Origin: Tetradesmus obliquus
Taxonomy: Eukaryota > Chlorophyta > Chlorophyceae > Sphaeropleales > Scenedesmaceae
DNA length: 64,000 nucleotides
NCBI GenBank assembly: GCA_030272155.1
Contig: CP126201.1
Location: 930,001-994,000 of the forward strand
Direction of reading: 5' to 3'
The notes under the pieces are model-generated. The model made no database searches. It saw nothing but the letters and a program-made list of their open reading frames with translations, and had not been told where the DNA came from. Of this stretch, positions 32,943 to 44,781 are shown piece by piece. Position numbers and translations under genes: made by a program. Positions within the stretch are counted from its first letter, which is position 1. Every line of letters starts with the position of its first letter.

Positions 32943-35853
32943 ATGAATCGCTTAACCACATTTGTTATTTTACTGGCATGCTTACAAAGCTGCTGGGCTG
33001 GCTGCCCGTCTGCTCTGGGCATCTACAATTGCAATGGCCCAAGGAACCCATGCAGTGCCACCACCTGCCCTAGCGGCCAGGTCTGCCACGTAAACAACTG
33101 TGGAGGATGTAAAGCAAACTGCGAGGCCCCTGGCATGGTACACATCATGTCTGTGGGGCCCATGCCAAGCAACCAGGAGGGGCTAGTGGAGCTGATTACA
33201 GGTGAGACAGCAGCAGCAGCAGCAGCAGCAGCAGTAGCAGCAGATGAAGCTGCAGGTTGCTTTGCTGGCACTGTCAAATGCCTGCCGAGGAGTTCAACCA
33301 TCTTGGATAGCTGTGAGCTGTTGTTCAGAAGCATGCCATGCAGCTGCTGCGTCCAGGAATGTGCATGTGCACCTCACAGCCTCAGGAGCACGTGTCCCAT
33401 GCGCTGCTTCACATGCATTGCATCATCCTCGCTGATCACGAGTTGCTGCAGAGCTGCTTTGTCTATCAGTATTGCGTTGTATGCTAGCTTGCATCAAGCA
33501 AACACAGCCAACAGCAACAGTCTTCAAGCAGGCAAGCATCAGCACTCCTTTCAGCAACGTAAACACATGCAGGCGCAACCCAACACACCCCTGTCACACT
33601 GCACGTACATAATCAATACGTTTGATGGTGTTTGCACATCTGCTCCATGCAGATGGGCCTCCTGTCATTACACCCCAGCTGCTGCCAGCATCAAGCCTGC
33701 TGCAGTGACGCTGGAGAGCACACCTCTGGCATATTGCATTCATCATATGTAAACATAACTGTTGGTAAACGTATCTTCTGCATGCAGATGGGCCTCCTGG
33801 CATCACCACCCCTGCTGCTGCCAGCAGCAAGCCTGCTGCAGTAACCCTGGAGAGCACACGTCTGGCCTATTGCATTCATCATATGTAAACATAACTTGTG
33901 GTTGATGTGTTTGCTGCATGCAGATAGACCCCCAGCTGCTGCCAGCAGCAAGCCTGCTGCAGTGACCCTGGAGAGCACACCAAAGCCCACCGGTAGCAGC
34001 AGCAGCAGCAGTACTTCTGCGCAACACTTACCTCCAAAGCTGCCTGTGCATGGCAACGTTGCTGGAGCCGCAGCAGCAGGCGCAGCAGCACGGCCAGCCG
34101 CAGCAACTTCAGCAGTGCCTATTGCACCTAGCAGCTGTCCTCCTGGGGTTGCTGTCACAAGGTGTATGGCTGATCCATGCTCAAGCAAGAAGTGTGCGGT
34201 CGGCCAAGTCTGTGAGAGCAACTATTGCGGCGGCTGCAATGCAGTCTGCAAGCCTAAGCCTGTATCTACAAGCAGCAGCAGCAGCAGTGCTTGCCCGCCT
34301 GGAAAACCTCAAGCAATGTGTCTTGTAGACCCCTGCCGCACTGCGAACTGTGCGGCTGGGCAAGTATGTCACAGCAACTACTGCGGCGGCTGCAACGCTG
34401 TGTGCAAGCCTAGGGCAGCACCGGCAAGCAGCAGCAGCAGCAGCAGCAGCGGTGTGCCAAGGGGCTTGGCAACAGCGGGTCAGCTTCCTCCAATCAAGCT
34501 GGTACCTGTACCATTGTCACCAGGAGTGCCTCTTTCTGCAGGCAAACCCTCAGGCACAGCAAGCAGCAGCAGCAGCAGCAGCGCGTGTCCACTTGGCAAG
34601 CCACAGGTCAACTGCTTTGTGGACCCCTGCCAACATAAGAAGTGTGGTCCTGGGGAGACATGCCTGTCGAGCTACTGCGGCGGCTGCAATGCAGTGTGCT
34701 TGCCGGCAGTGAGGGCTGCAGGTGAGTGGCAGCCGGCCTTTGAATGATTGTGTTGGCTGATTATTTTGGCTGTGGCACACAGCCTTACTTTTGGCTTGTT
34801 TTGTAACAACCAGCCTGCCGGCAGTGAGGGCTACAGGTGCGCGCGGCAGCTGGGCTTGAATAGTGCTGTTTGATGCAGTGTGAAGCTTGAAAATCTCAAC
34901 CTGATTTGTAATCTGCTCGCCATGTTTGCATGACTTCCCGCATTTCAATGCACTGCTCGCAGTGCATGCTTCATTCAACCCACCTTATCTCACCTTATCT
35001 TCCTACTGTGGTACTCAAATCCTCTGCTTGCTGTCTGTGCCATTGCAGCTGGCCCTCCTTCAGCAGTATCCTGCCACCCACGGGGGATGTGCTGTACTGT
35101 GTTGCATGCAGATCATGTCTCGACACACACCCTTCACCCATTTGATGACCATATAGTTGACACTATGTGCCTGCTGCCTGACTGTTGCCACTGCAGCTGG
35201 CCCTCCTGCAGCAGCAGCAGCAGCAGCAGCAGCAGCCAACCCCCTGCCCATCTTGCCACGCACCGGGGCCCCAAACTGCCCCTACTCCCCCTGCAGTGCC
35301 ATGCGCTGTGCTGCCGCTTATCGCTCCACCTAACTCATCTGCAGCTGATGTGCTGTACTGTGTTACATGCAGATCATGTCTCGACACACACCCTTCACCC
35401 ATGTAATGACCATGTAGTTGACACTATGTGCCTGCTGCCTGACTGTTTGTCTCTGCAGCTGGCCCTACAGCAGCAGCAGCAGCAGCAGCCAACCCCCTGC
35501 CCATCCTGCCACCCACCGGGGCCCCAAACTGCCCCTACTCCCCCTGCAGTGCCATCCGCTGTGCAGCAGCTCAGTCAGCAATCAAAGTGGAATGCATTGA
35601 CGACCTATCAGCATGCACCGGCAAATGCGTTTCCACACTCGCGCCGAAATGCAGATCTGGTCAAGCGTTCGACCCTGCTGTTATGGCCTGTGTGTCTTGC
35701 AAAGCTGGTACAACTGTGGATGTGAAAGCGAATCGATGCGTTGAGTGTCCGGAGAATACGTATCATGTAACGGGTGTCGGCAGCTCGCAGTGTGTCAAGT
35801 GTGCGGCTGGGAAGAGCACACGTGGCAAGAAAGGTCAGACGGAATGTGCATAG
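32943..35853 (+). CDS. Secreted cysteine-rich repeat protein
   Basis: Exons 32943-33201, 33924-34721 and 35459-35853 close in phase and give 483 aa. A signal peptide (MNRLTTFVILLACL..., about residues 1-20) marks it for secretion. Four cysteine-rich modules of ~35 aa follow the pattern C-DPC-x4-C-x2-G-x2-C-x2-(Y/N)-CGGC-x-A-x-C, one in exon 1 and three in exon 2, joined by Pro/Ala/Ser linkers. The C-terminal part (CVSCKAGTTVDVKANRC, CVKCAAGKSTRGKKGQTEC) resembles the ephrin-receptor-like GCC2/GCC3 cysteine motif. Such architecture suggests an extracellular-matrix or cell-wall protein; the ligand is unknown. Introns contain copies of the exon 2 and exon 3 beginnings. A TGTAA at 36646 could end the transcript. 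Confidence 0.82.
33653..33990 (+). repeat. 5' echoes of exon 2 of the cysteine-rich protein gene
   Basis: Two copies start after ATGCAG at 33653 and 33788 and repeat the exon start (PAAASSKPAAVTLEST). The intact exon starts at 33924. Each unit is ~135 bp and carries the same downstream intron text (CATTCATCATATGTAAACAT). Confidence 0.88.
35049..35560 (+). repeat. 5' echoes of exon 3 of the cysteine-rich protein gene
   Basis: Copies start after CTGCAG/TTGCAG at 35049 (short) and 35197 (long). The intact exon starts at 35459. The long copy shares over 100 bases with the exon, and both are followed by the same GTGCTGTACTGTGTT...CTCGACACACACCC intron text. Confidence 0.88.
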
Positions 35854-37180
35854 GCGTGTGGTGTGTGATAGTGGGCAGCGTGCGGCTTAGATGAACCAAC
35901 CTGGTTGGATGGGAACTTATTCTTTACTGCAGACGCTGGCGTTACTAGTGGCGCAGCAGGGTGGTGTCTGTTAAACGGCATGCTGTGTCAGTCCATCATC
36001 TGTCCAAATTGCAATTGTGTTCGCGTACTGCACTGCGTCCCCCGTGGACGTGTCAGCGCAGCTGAGCGCACACCTGCGCTGCACGTCAGGGTTGTGACAG
36101 CTGGCGGCACGTGCTAAAACTGTCATATTTCATGCTCCCTGCTAGGCCTGAGCGTCCTGATGCTGCATGCCGTGTGTTGCTCTGCTGAGCATGCGGCTGC
36201 GGCGCCTGTTCTTCGAGCGCTGCGTGCACTACAGGCTGCCTGTGTATACGTGCCTGGCGGCTGTGGAGCTTGCATGGGCTTTCCTTTCAGTGCTGCGTGT
36301 GTAGCAAGTGCTGCAATGCACATGCTTGCATGGAAAATGGGTGCTGTCAGGATGAGCACTGCTCATGCGTGTACGCAGCGTATGGTTGATGTTGTGCTTG
36401 GCAGACCATGGTTTGGGTTGTTGTGGGTCCTTGTCTTTTCTACTGCGTGCCCCAGTTGCCCGCAATCTTTGCCGCTTGTCTTTTGCATGTTCCAAGAGGC
36501 CGTTGGCTCAACACACATATGTTCCTGCTTCAATTCAAATGAAGTTCACCATGTGGGCCACAGCATATCCTGCGGCATGATTGAGTTGCACAATGTACAG
36601 GCATACGTGACAAACACATTCACAGTGGTCTTGATCATCTCATATTGTAAACCTTCGACTTTCCCGCTTTGTTTTTTTCGGGGAGGGACATGTTGCCTTC
36701 AGAGCGTGGTGTCGCCAGCTTGGTCTCAGACAATGTCAACCTTTTACCTGTGTGACAGAATCCTACTGTGCACGGTGCGCATCGACCGATGATGGCATGC
36801 TGCATTCCCATTTTGTGCAACATGAACCGTACTTCATGTCTCCATGCGGCGCAACATGACCACGACAGCAACACACTCGACCGGTCTCTAACAGGCTTTA
36901 CACAGAGTACGAATCGCCAAAACACCCGCATTTCCTGGCTTGGGATTACATCCAAAAGGCTATAACGTATCGTTAAAGCGCATAGAAAGCACAGCAAGCT
37001 CAATCTCGAAGGTGTCGCTGCTTTTGCAGCTGTCAACCGTCTGGGCGGTGCTCAGCTGTTTCTGATGCGACACTGATCAGTCCTTTGGCTCAGCGTACCT
37101 GGCAGTTCAAATCGTAATGCCCTGTCATAGTGCGTCGTGTCTGTGATTTGATAGAGCAGACAGGAACACAGCAACAACAG

Positions 37181-37215
<35 letters not shown>

Positions 37216-37252
37216 GCAAGCGGTCCAGGGAAGCAGCAGCAGCAGCAGCATC
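35854..37252. other. Intergenic region before the glycosyltransferase gene
   Basis: No supported gene. TGTAA at 36646-36650 may belong to the upstream gene. A CAG-rich run at about 37167-37218 probably lies in the 5' untranslated region of the glycosyltransferase. Confidence 0.5.
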
Positions 37253-40200
37253 ATGAGGGCCAGCCTGAGCACTAAGAAGGCAGGGAAGCAGCACCTCAAT
37301 GGGTGAGTGCAAAAGCAACCACCATTGTTGCAATGGCATGTAATCATAATCATCAGCAGCAGAAGCACTGACGTGGCAAGTTGTGCAGTGCAGCGGCAAA
37401 TGGCAGCAGGTGTTGCAGTGTGATGGTAGGTGCATGCTGTTAGTAGTGACAGCTGTGTGATAAAATACAGCAAATGTTGTCAGGATTGCAGGATGCACGC
37501 AGCAAATGCTGCCATGTCTAGGCTGCTGCCTGACTGCAATTCAAAAGCCCTCCCCGCGGGGTTCCCGCCATGACATGCCTGCATTTACTTCATTTACAGC
37601 CAACGTTGCTGCAGCCGTATTCCCTTCGTGCCTGACATGCACCTGCTTTGCGCCCAGCAATGCGTGTGCAAATGCTGCTGCCGCCGTACCCCAGTTCCTC
37701 CCTCTGCTGTGCAAGCATACCACCCAGCAAACGGCCACCTGCAGTAAATGGCACTGTAGCCCTGGATATGCTGAGCCTGCCTGCCCCTGCTGCTCCCTCG
37801 CTGACCACTCTTTTGGTCCCTGCCTTTTGCCCTTTGCCAAGCTGTCAACTTCACTCCCATCCTGCTACTATGCCGCATGCATGCCACAACAACAATTGAG
37901 TTCCTTTGGCAGCTGGCTGCCGCAGCAGCGGCCAGGCCACCCGCCCTCCACAGCTCACATCCTGCTACTCCCCACTGACCACCCTTGCTGCCCCTGCCCT
38001 TTGCCCTTGCAAATGACTCATGCCTTTGCAGCTGGCTTCCGCAGCAGCGGCCTGGCCACCCTCCCTCCCCAGCACACATAGCAGCAGCAGCAGTTGCATT
38101 CCTTGCAGTCCTCTGTTGCTGTATCTACGGCGTCAGGACCTTCCGGCTACACCTGTTAGTCCAAAACGTCTTGGACTCGCCAATCACCGAGCCGCAGGGC
38201 CATCTGGTGCTGCACGCGCAGCAGCATGCAGCAAACGAGATGCTGCTGCGGCAGTTGGTGGAGGAGTGTGCCAAGCAGCAGCAGAGCGTCATACATTTGG
38301 ATAGCCAGCGGCGCATGGTGACCAGCAGCAGCATTAACCCCCAGTGAGTTCTAGGTTATAGTTCAGGTTGAGTTTGATATCAGGGTTTGAGGGTAGTGTG
38401 ACTGGGGTTGGGTTGGCTGGCAGTGGGGACAGCAGCGGAGTTGGGTGCAGGGTTTGATATCAGTGGCTTAGGCAGGGGCGGCTTGGGGGTGAGGGTGATG
38501 CTTGACCTTGTGCAGCAGCAGCAGCAGCAGAGGTGGCAGCTGGTGGAGGAGTGCGCGAAGCAGCAGCAGAGCGTCATACATTTGGACAGCCAGCGGCGCA
38601 TGGTGACCAGCAGCAGCATCAACCCACAGTGAGTCGGGAGTTGGGTCCGTTGTTGGGGTACGGGGAATAGGAAAGGGAGGGCAGGTGGAGAGGTGGTGGT
38701 TGTAAGGTTGGGGCTGGGCCGGCTGGTAGTAGCAGCAGCAGCAGCATGGGTGCAGGGTTGATATGTAGTGCAGTGTGCTGGGGCAAATGAGATGCTGCTG
38801 TGGCAGCTGGTGGAGGAATGTGCCAAGCAGCAGCAGAGCGTCATACATTTGGATAGCCAGCAGCGCATGGTCACAAGCAGCAGCATCAATCCCCAGTGCG
38901 GGGGATGCTAGGTTGATGTGGGGGCTTTGGGGATAGGTCTTGCAATAGGCAAGGAAGGGCAGGCGGAGGGGTGAGGGGGTGTGGCTAGTGCTGCGTCTGC
39001 TGGCAGTAGGGGCAGCAGAAGAGTTGATGCATTGATGCATTGCAGTGCAGTGGGCAGGGGCAGCTTGGGGGTTACTTGACCATGAACAGCAGCCCGCCAC
39101 AACTGTTGCCGTGTATACTGTAGGTAACAGTAGTGCTTCCTGCCAACAAACACGTGTTAAGCACAAGGCAGCAGCACACATACAACTCGCACCCTGTGTT
39201 CTTGCAGCAAAACTGCCACCCCTGCTGCTCTGCTTCTGCTCCGCTGGTGCTGGTCTGCTGTGTAGGCACTGCCCAGCGCTGGAGGTAGTGCTGCCTGCCA
39301 AGCCAGCATACCGTCCACCTCTACACCCTCAACTGTAGCAAAGCCTCACCAAAGCGATGCCGTGTATGTCACATGCTGCAGGCACTGCCCAGCGTTGGAC
39401 GTGGTGCTGCCTGCAAACGAGCGCGTGTTTGGAGCATCACGCTTACAACTCAACCATCAAAAAACCTGCAGCATAATCACCACCCCTGCTCCTTTGCTGC
39501 TCTGCTGCTGCTGTGCAGGCACTGCCCCGCACTGGACGCAGTGCTGCCTGCCAACGAGCGCGTGTTTGGCATATGGCAGCAGCATGCATACTACTCAAGC
39601 ACAAGTGTAACCTGCAACACTTTTACCACCTATGCTGCTCTGCTGCTGCTCCGCATGCTGCACTGCTGTAGGCACTGCCCAGCGCTGGTCATAGTGCTGC
39701 CAGCCAGCCAGCATACAATCAAACCCTCTTACAACCTTGCAGCTGTCCTGCAGCAGCTTTGCTTAACACGTGCACCACCGCTGCTGCTACCTATGGCCTT
39801 GCAGGCACTGCCCCGCACTGGACGCAGTGCTGCCTGCCAACGAGCGCGTGTTTGGCATATGGCAGCAGCACGCATAGTACTCAAGCACCAAATTAGCCTG
39901 CAGCACAGCCACCACCCCTGCTGCTCTGCTGCTGCTCTGCATGCTGCACTGCTGCAGGCACTGCCCAGCACTGGACGCGGTGCTTCCTGCCAGCGAGCGC
40001 ACGTTTGGCACAAGAGAGCATCACGCACATAACTTCAGCTGTCAAACAATCTGCAGCATTACGGTCAACCCTGCTACTCTGCATGCTGCTGCGCTGCTGC
40101 TGTGTAGGCACTGCCCCGCACTGGATGTCGTGCTTCCTGCCAGCGAGCGCGTGTTTGGCACCTGCACGGATGCTGCGTTGTACATAATCCATGTGGGCGG

Positions 40201-42412
40201 GCGGCTCATCCCGCTGCCGCCAGATGTGGAAGCGTATGACAACTATTGCGGTGCGCAGACAGCAAGGTGAGAGGCTGGAATTGTTTTGAATTCATAAACA
40301 GCTTGATTGAGCACCTTTGAAATGGCGTACGTTCGTATAAAACCGGTGAGGAGCCATTCACAACCTATGACTATGCACTGTGATCCATGTGGGTGGGCGG
40401 CTCATCCCGCTGCCGCCAGATGTGGAAGCGTATGACAACTACTGCGGCGCGCAGACAGCCAGGTTAGCGGCCTCGTTGCGTGTGTCGTATTTGAATCTGA
40501 ACGTATCTGTTTGTGTAGCGACGGGCTCATCCCGCTGCCGCCTGATGTGGGAGCTTATGACGGCCACTGCGGCGCGCAGACTGCTAGGTGAGGCTCATTA
40601 TCATTCCGACTTTCCAAGCAGGTGACTTGCTATACAATGAATACAAAATGATAGCTTGCGCGCCAGTGTGAGGCAAACAACAGCTACTGCAGCGCACAAG
40701 CATCCAGATGAGGCAAGATGTGCACAGCACAAGATATAGATGTACGTCATTTATCAAATGATGTGGGTAGGCTGCTCAAGCCCAGCGCGCTGCAGCCGCA
40801 GCATGTGCCGCTGCACGGACACCGCCATTGCACCCACCCATCCTCGCCGCTGCCGCCCTGTTCACAACAACCGCCAAAAAGCAAGCAGTGTATCTCTTGC
40901 TGCTGCTGCTGCTGCTGCTGCTGCTGTACCTTGCAACCCACTTGCAGGCTGTTCCTGGACACCATCCACCCCCAGATGATCTCAAAGCACAAGCGCGTGC
41001 TGCACATGCAGCTAGTCAAACCCAGCACCTTACAGCACATTGTTCCGCATCTTGCTGCTGCTGCTGCTGCTGCACAATGCTGCCTGGCTGCAGGCTGTTC
41101 CTGGACACCATCCACCCCCAGATGATCTCCAAGCACAAGCGCGTGCTGCACATGCAGCTAGTCAAACCCAGCTCCTTACAACCTCAAGATGCCCCCTGCA
41201 CATCCACCCCACTGTCACATCACATCTGCCAGCGCACCACAAACTGGTATCACCTGGTGTGTTTGCTGCTGCTGCCGCTGCTGCATGTTGCCGCCTGGCT
41301 GCAGGCTGTTCCTGGACACCATCCACCCTCAAATGATCTCCAAGCACAAGCGCGTACTGCACATGCAGCTCGTAAAACCCAGCTCCCTACAACCTCAAAA
41401 TGCCCCTCTGCATGCACGCATGCAAGCCTTTCTCTGCAAGACCCGCCACTGCACCTCATTAATGCAGCAGCACGTGGTCAAACACGGCTACTGGGCTTCA
41501 GTATGGCACATGGGCCTAGGCTCCTCAGATGCTACAGTGGGCACGTCAGGTGACGTCATTTCCGCGGTTCAGGCGTCGCTGAGCCCCGGCAACCCCCAGG
41601 GTTTTGCGCTGCACGTGCGGAGCCTAAAACCTAAGCAGACGAAGGCAGTGCTAGACTGCTGGGCGAAGCATCTGGAGCTGCTGCCGTTAGTTGTTGTGGG
41701 TCAGCCGCCAGCAGAGGAGCTGACAGCTGCTTCCAGATCAGCAGCAAACATCATATACCAGCCGCCACTAGCAGCAGCAGCAGCAGCGCCTGCTGCAGCT
41801 GCAGTAGATTCTGCTACGCTCAAAAGCTTGCAGGCTGCTGCTGCACTGCATGTTATTCCGGCCTTGAATGAGGGTTCGCTGCATGCCATAAATGAGGCTC
41901 GGGCAGTGGGAGCACTCATTGTCACAACTGGCCGGCCGCCTATGAGTGAGCTAGTGACAGCTGATCAGGGAGTGCTGGTGCCAGCAGTGCAAGCAGAAGG
42001 ATCTGGACTAGCAAGCGCACTCAGCAGCAGCAGTAATGCGGCAAGTACTGCGGCAAGTAATGCGGCAAGTAGCTCAAGCCTTGATGCGTATGTGTCACCT
42101 GGCGCGCTGTGTAGCGCTGTGCAGCAAGCGCTTGCACTGCCGCCGGCAGCGGCAGCAGCAAAGCGAGCGGCAGCAGCAGCAGCTTATAAGGCAGATCAGG
42201 CGGCGTTTGTGCGGCGGGCTGCGCAGCTGAGGGCGCACCTGCAGGCACGCAGCGCAGAGGCGACAGGCACGGCAGCAGCATCGCCAGCAGCGGAGGCAGC
42301 AGCAGCGTCGCTTGCGCGTGCAGCCGGCGGCGGCGCTGCTGCTGCTGCTGGTGGTGCGGACAGCAGCAGGGCGCAGGCTGCACTTCGGAGGAAGGTTGGA
42401 CCTGTGCAGTAG
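37253..42412 (+). CDS. Membrane-anchored glycosyltransferase (GT4-like, EX7E motif)
   Basis: Exons 37253-37302, 38032-38343, 40108-40266 and 41305-42412 close in phase and give 542 aa. A short basic N-terminus is followed by one hydrophobic helix (about residues 33-51, VAFLAVLCCCIYGV) and a stem region, so it looks like a type II Golgi-style enzyme. The donor-binding half shows LKPKQTKAVLDCW, PLVVVGQPP and the EX7E retaining-transferase signature, Glu363 and Glu371, in ALNEGSLHAINEARA, followed by TTGRPPMSELV and GVLVP. These are classic GT4/GT-B features. Sugar donor and acceptor cannot be told. Insertions of Ala/Ser-rich sequence occur at about residues 325-345 and 420-520. Introns carry large echo arrays for exons 2, 3 and 4. 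A TGTAA at 42760-42764 is a candidate polyadenylation signal. Confidence 0.8.
37912..38897 (+). repeat. Echo array around glycosyltransferase exon 2
   Basis: A 5' echo at about 37914-37960 repeats WLPQQRPGHPPS. The intact exon is 38032-38343. 3' echoes at about 38513-38629 and 38785-38893 repeat QLVEECAKQQQSVIHLDSQ to the donor. Confidence 0.85.
39266..40710 (+). repeat. Echo array around glycosyltransferase exon 3 (6 upstream, 3 downstream)
   Basis: 5' echoes start after acceptors at 39266, 39382, 39529, 39672, 39805 and 39958 and repeat HCPALDVVLPASERVFG. The intact exon is 40108-40266. 3' echoes ending near 40462, 40588 and 40709 repeat GRLIPLPPDVEAYDN, with the last badly decayed. The copies at 39529 and 39805 share extra sequence (GGCATATGGCAGCAGCA), so some units were copied as pairs. 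Confidence 0.9.
40765..41400 (+). repeat. 5' echoes of glycosyltransferase exon 4
   Basis: Copies starting after acceptors at 40948 and 41094 repeat FLDTIHPQMISKHKRVLHMQ with near identity. An older trace (LLKPSALQPQ) is at 40770-40820. The intact exon starts at 41305. Confidence 0.9.
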
Positions 42413-42437
42413 GCTGCACTGGGTGTCGCAAGCGGCA

Positions 42438-42655
42438 GGATAAGAGCTTGCATGCTGCTGCTGCGCTGCATGCCATCGTGCCCTGAATGAGGCTCGCTGC
42501 ATGCCATTAGCGGGCAGCGAGCGACGGCGCTGCTGCTGTTGCTGCCGATACAAACAGCACCAGGGCGCAGGCTGCACTTGCAAAGAAATTTGGGCCTGTG
42601 CAGTAGGCTGCACTGGGTGTTGCAAGCGGCAAGATGAGGATTTGCATGCTTGTGT
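42438..42655 (+). repeat. Post-stop copies of the glycosyltransferase 3' end
   Basis: Sequence such as AGCTTGCATGCTGCTGCTGC and GGGCGCAGGCTGCACTT... CTGTGCAGTAGGCTGCACTG repeats the last exon, including its stop, downstream of the real stop. Confidence 0.8.
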
Positions 42656-42808
42656 ACAGATTGATACACAAGTAACACAAGCACTCAAAGTTATCCCTTG
42701 TGACCTGCTACGCTGGCAGAGATATGAGACAGCTGTTCAAAGAGATTTTGCATATGGCATGTAATGGCTGTGTGTAGCTAGTGCGCTTCGTGCTGGTCAT
42801 GTCATGAT

Positions 42809-42858
42809 GTGGATGCAGTTGGTGTAGAGGCGGGACGAACGTGGGTTCAACCCGCTTC
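42809..42858 (+). other. tRNA-like A-box/B-box motif pair
   Basis: GGATGCAGTTGGTGTAGAGG (A-box-like) is followed at short distance by GTGGGTTCAACCCGC (B-box-like). The spacing is too short for an anticodon arm, so this is not a tRNA gene; a tRNA-derived SINE head or chance are possible. A similar pair lies on the minus strand near 48190-48235. Confidence 0.25.
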
Positions 42859-43365
42859 TTCAGCAACTGTGTTCCAAATTATGACATGCAGCACGAGGCG
42901 CACTAGCTACACACAGTTGTCCCATCTCAATGCTTGTGATGAACAAGTCGAGTAGTCCTGTGCCTCGAAAAATGTAAGATTGAGCAGCCTGTTGACATAC
43001 TGAGCAGTTGTGGGAGTTGCTGATACACAAATTGCTGTGCTGTTGCTCAGCAGCAGCGCTGCAGCAGCAACAACAGTGCTGCGGGTGTGCTTGAAGACTT
43101 GTCGGAAGCCGCCTTGCAACCCCCTACTACACCCCTAGTGCCATCAGCGACACCGTGTGAGGCAGCTTACTCAGCAGATGTGCCTGTGGCCGCGCCGCTG
43201 TCAACTAGTTGCAAGGTGCGTCACCATTTTATGTTGAGCTGGCTTGCACATGTCCACTCGGAGCGCATTGCTTGAAGGTGCGCAGTTATGCATTCACCTT
43301 CAAAGTGAAGCGGCTTCTCGCAGCCAAGGAGCTGTGTACAATCATCCTTATTACATGTTGCAGCA

Positions 43366-43583
43366 CACTGTGCACCTCCGGGTGATACCAGCAGACTCCG
43401 CTGAAGGCTTGGTGGTCCCCTGAAAGGCCACCATGGCTGCTGAACCTCAGATTAGCATGTGCAGCTCCTGCTTCTGCTCCTATGTCGTCTAGTATTACCT
43501 GCAATCATAACAACACCTGGTCAGCGCCGTCCCGAAGAGCCACGATGCCCACACTGTGCACCTCCGGGTGATACCAACAGACT
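43366..43583 (+). repeat. 32-bp direct repeat
   Basis: CACTGTGCACCTCCGGGTGA plus following bases occurs at 43366-43397 and again at 43552-43583 with one or two changes. Confidence 0.75.
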
Positions 43584-44781
43584 CTGCAGTCACTGTTGTT
43601 GACACTTGAAGGAAGCTTGCAGTATTCAATTGGTACAACGTGCAAGCAGGTCGATCATTGCAGTTCCAGAGGGATCAGCCACCGCCGGCGTAGGCTGCAA
43701 CTTGCCAAGTCAGTACGGTACTGAGTTCAACTCAGTAGTTCCTGGCAGGAAGCACACAACTAAAAGTTGCAGGTATACGTGCGAAACAGGAAGCAAGACT
43801 TGCAAAACTTCCAGGCGTCTTTTATTTTCTAAAGTTTTCATGACACGGATCAGCTGCAGCTCTTCTGTCATACAGGAACGCTGACCTGTCAAGCACACAT
43901 TTGCTGCAGTGTGCATCAAGCCACCAGCTGCCTGGCCTGAGAGGGATGCCGAGAGACCAGTCAAGAGACGTCTAAAACAGGGAAGACCATAGACCATGTT
44001 CTCTTTCCTTTTTACATGAGGGCGATACGGAGACGGCCGGCAGCACCAACACCAAAACATCGGATCCTGCAGAACACGTAGCAAGCGATCAATCGGACAC
44101 CACACTGCCGGTCAAAGCAACAACGCAACAAGGCCTGCCGGTAGAGCACAGTTTGACCTGCCATGCACAATGAGACACTTGCAACGCCCCAGACCTGAAG
44201 ACAAGGTAAAACAATGTGATGCCTGACAGCCGTCCATCAACACATACAGGAAAGAAAGTTTCTTCTTGCGAGCGGAGCCGCCCCCTCGAGAGTTCTAACC
44301 CTTTTCCGTTGCCGAGCGTACACGAAAGTCCAACAAGCAGCCAACCTTGACACAGGCTCGCCCATTCTTCAGGGCGACATACGGCACCATTCAGAACTCC
44401 TTGTATTGGTACACCTGCAGCCGAGCGGCTGCTTGCATGCAACCTCACACCGGGTCAGAACTGCAAAAACGCAGCTCACACTGTACAAGTGATAGTATCG
44501 TACGATGCCTGCACCACAGTACGCGGCAAAACAACGGCCACTGGCCATACAACAAGCACACAACGCAGTGTGCACACACACACACAAGCATGCTGGCGCG
44601 TGCAAAAGCAGGTCTGGCAACCTGACTGTGGGTCGTCAGATCAACTTTGATCAATCAAGGGCAGCACTAACCAGGCAAGAGGTGCCCGGGGGACGAACAA
44701 GCCTCAAACACGGTAGTAACAACACGCCTGAACCCCGGCACCCTAACCCTTCACTTGTGGGTGCCTTGGAGCTTGAGGGGC

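Larger units (their letters stand above)
42413..44781. other. Convergent 3' region between glycosyltransferase and RNA-binding protein genes
   Basis: Begins with post-stop copies of the glycosyltransferase 3' end (about 42438-42510 resembles 41821-41892; 42530-42655 resembles 42340-42455). A tRNA-like motif pair lies at 42809-42858, and a 32-bp repeat occurs at 43366 and 43552. The polyadenylation motif of the minus-strand gene (TGTAA on that strand) may be 44012-44016. No gene is supported. Confidence 0.5.

Noticed and set aside
42809-42858. A true tRNA gene
   Set aside because: There is no room for an anticodon arm between the D-like and T-like motifs and no acceptor stem pairing.
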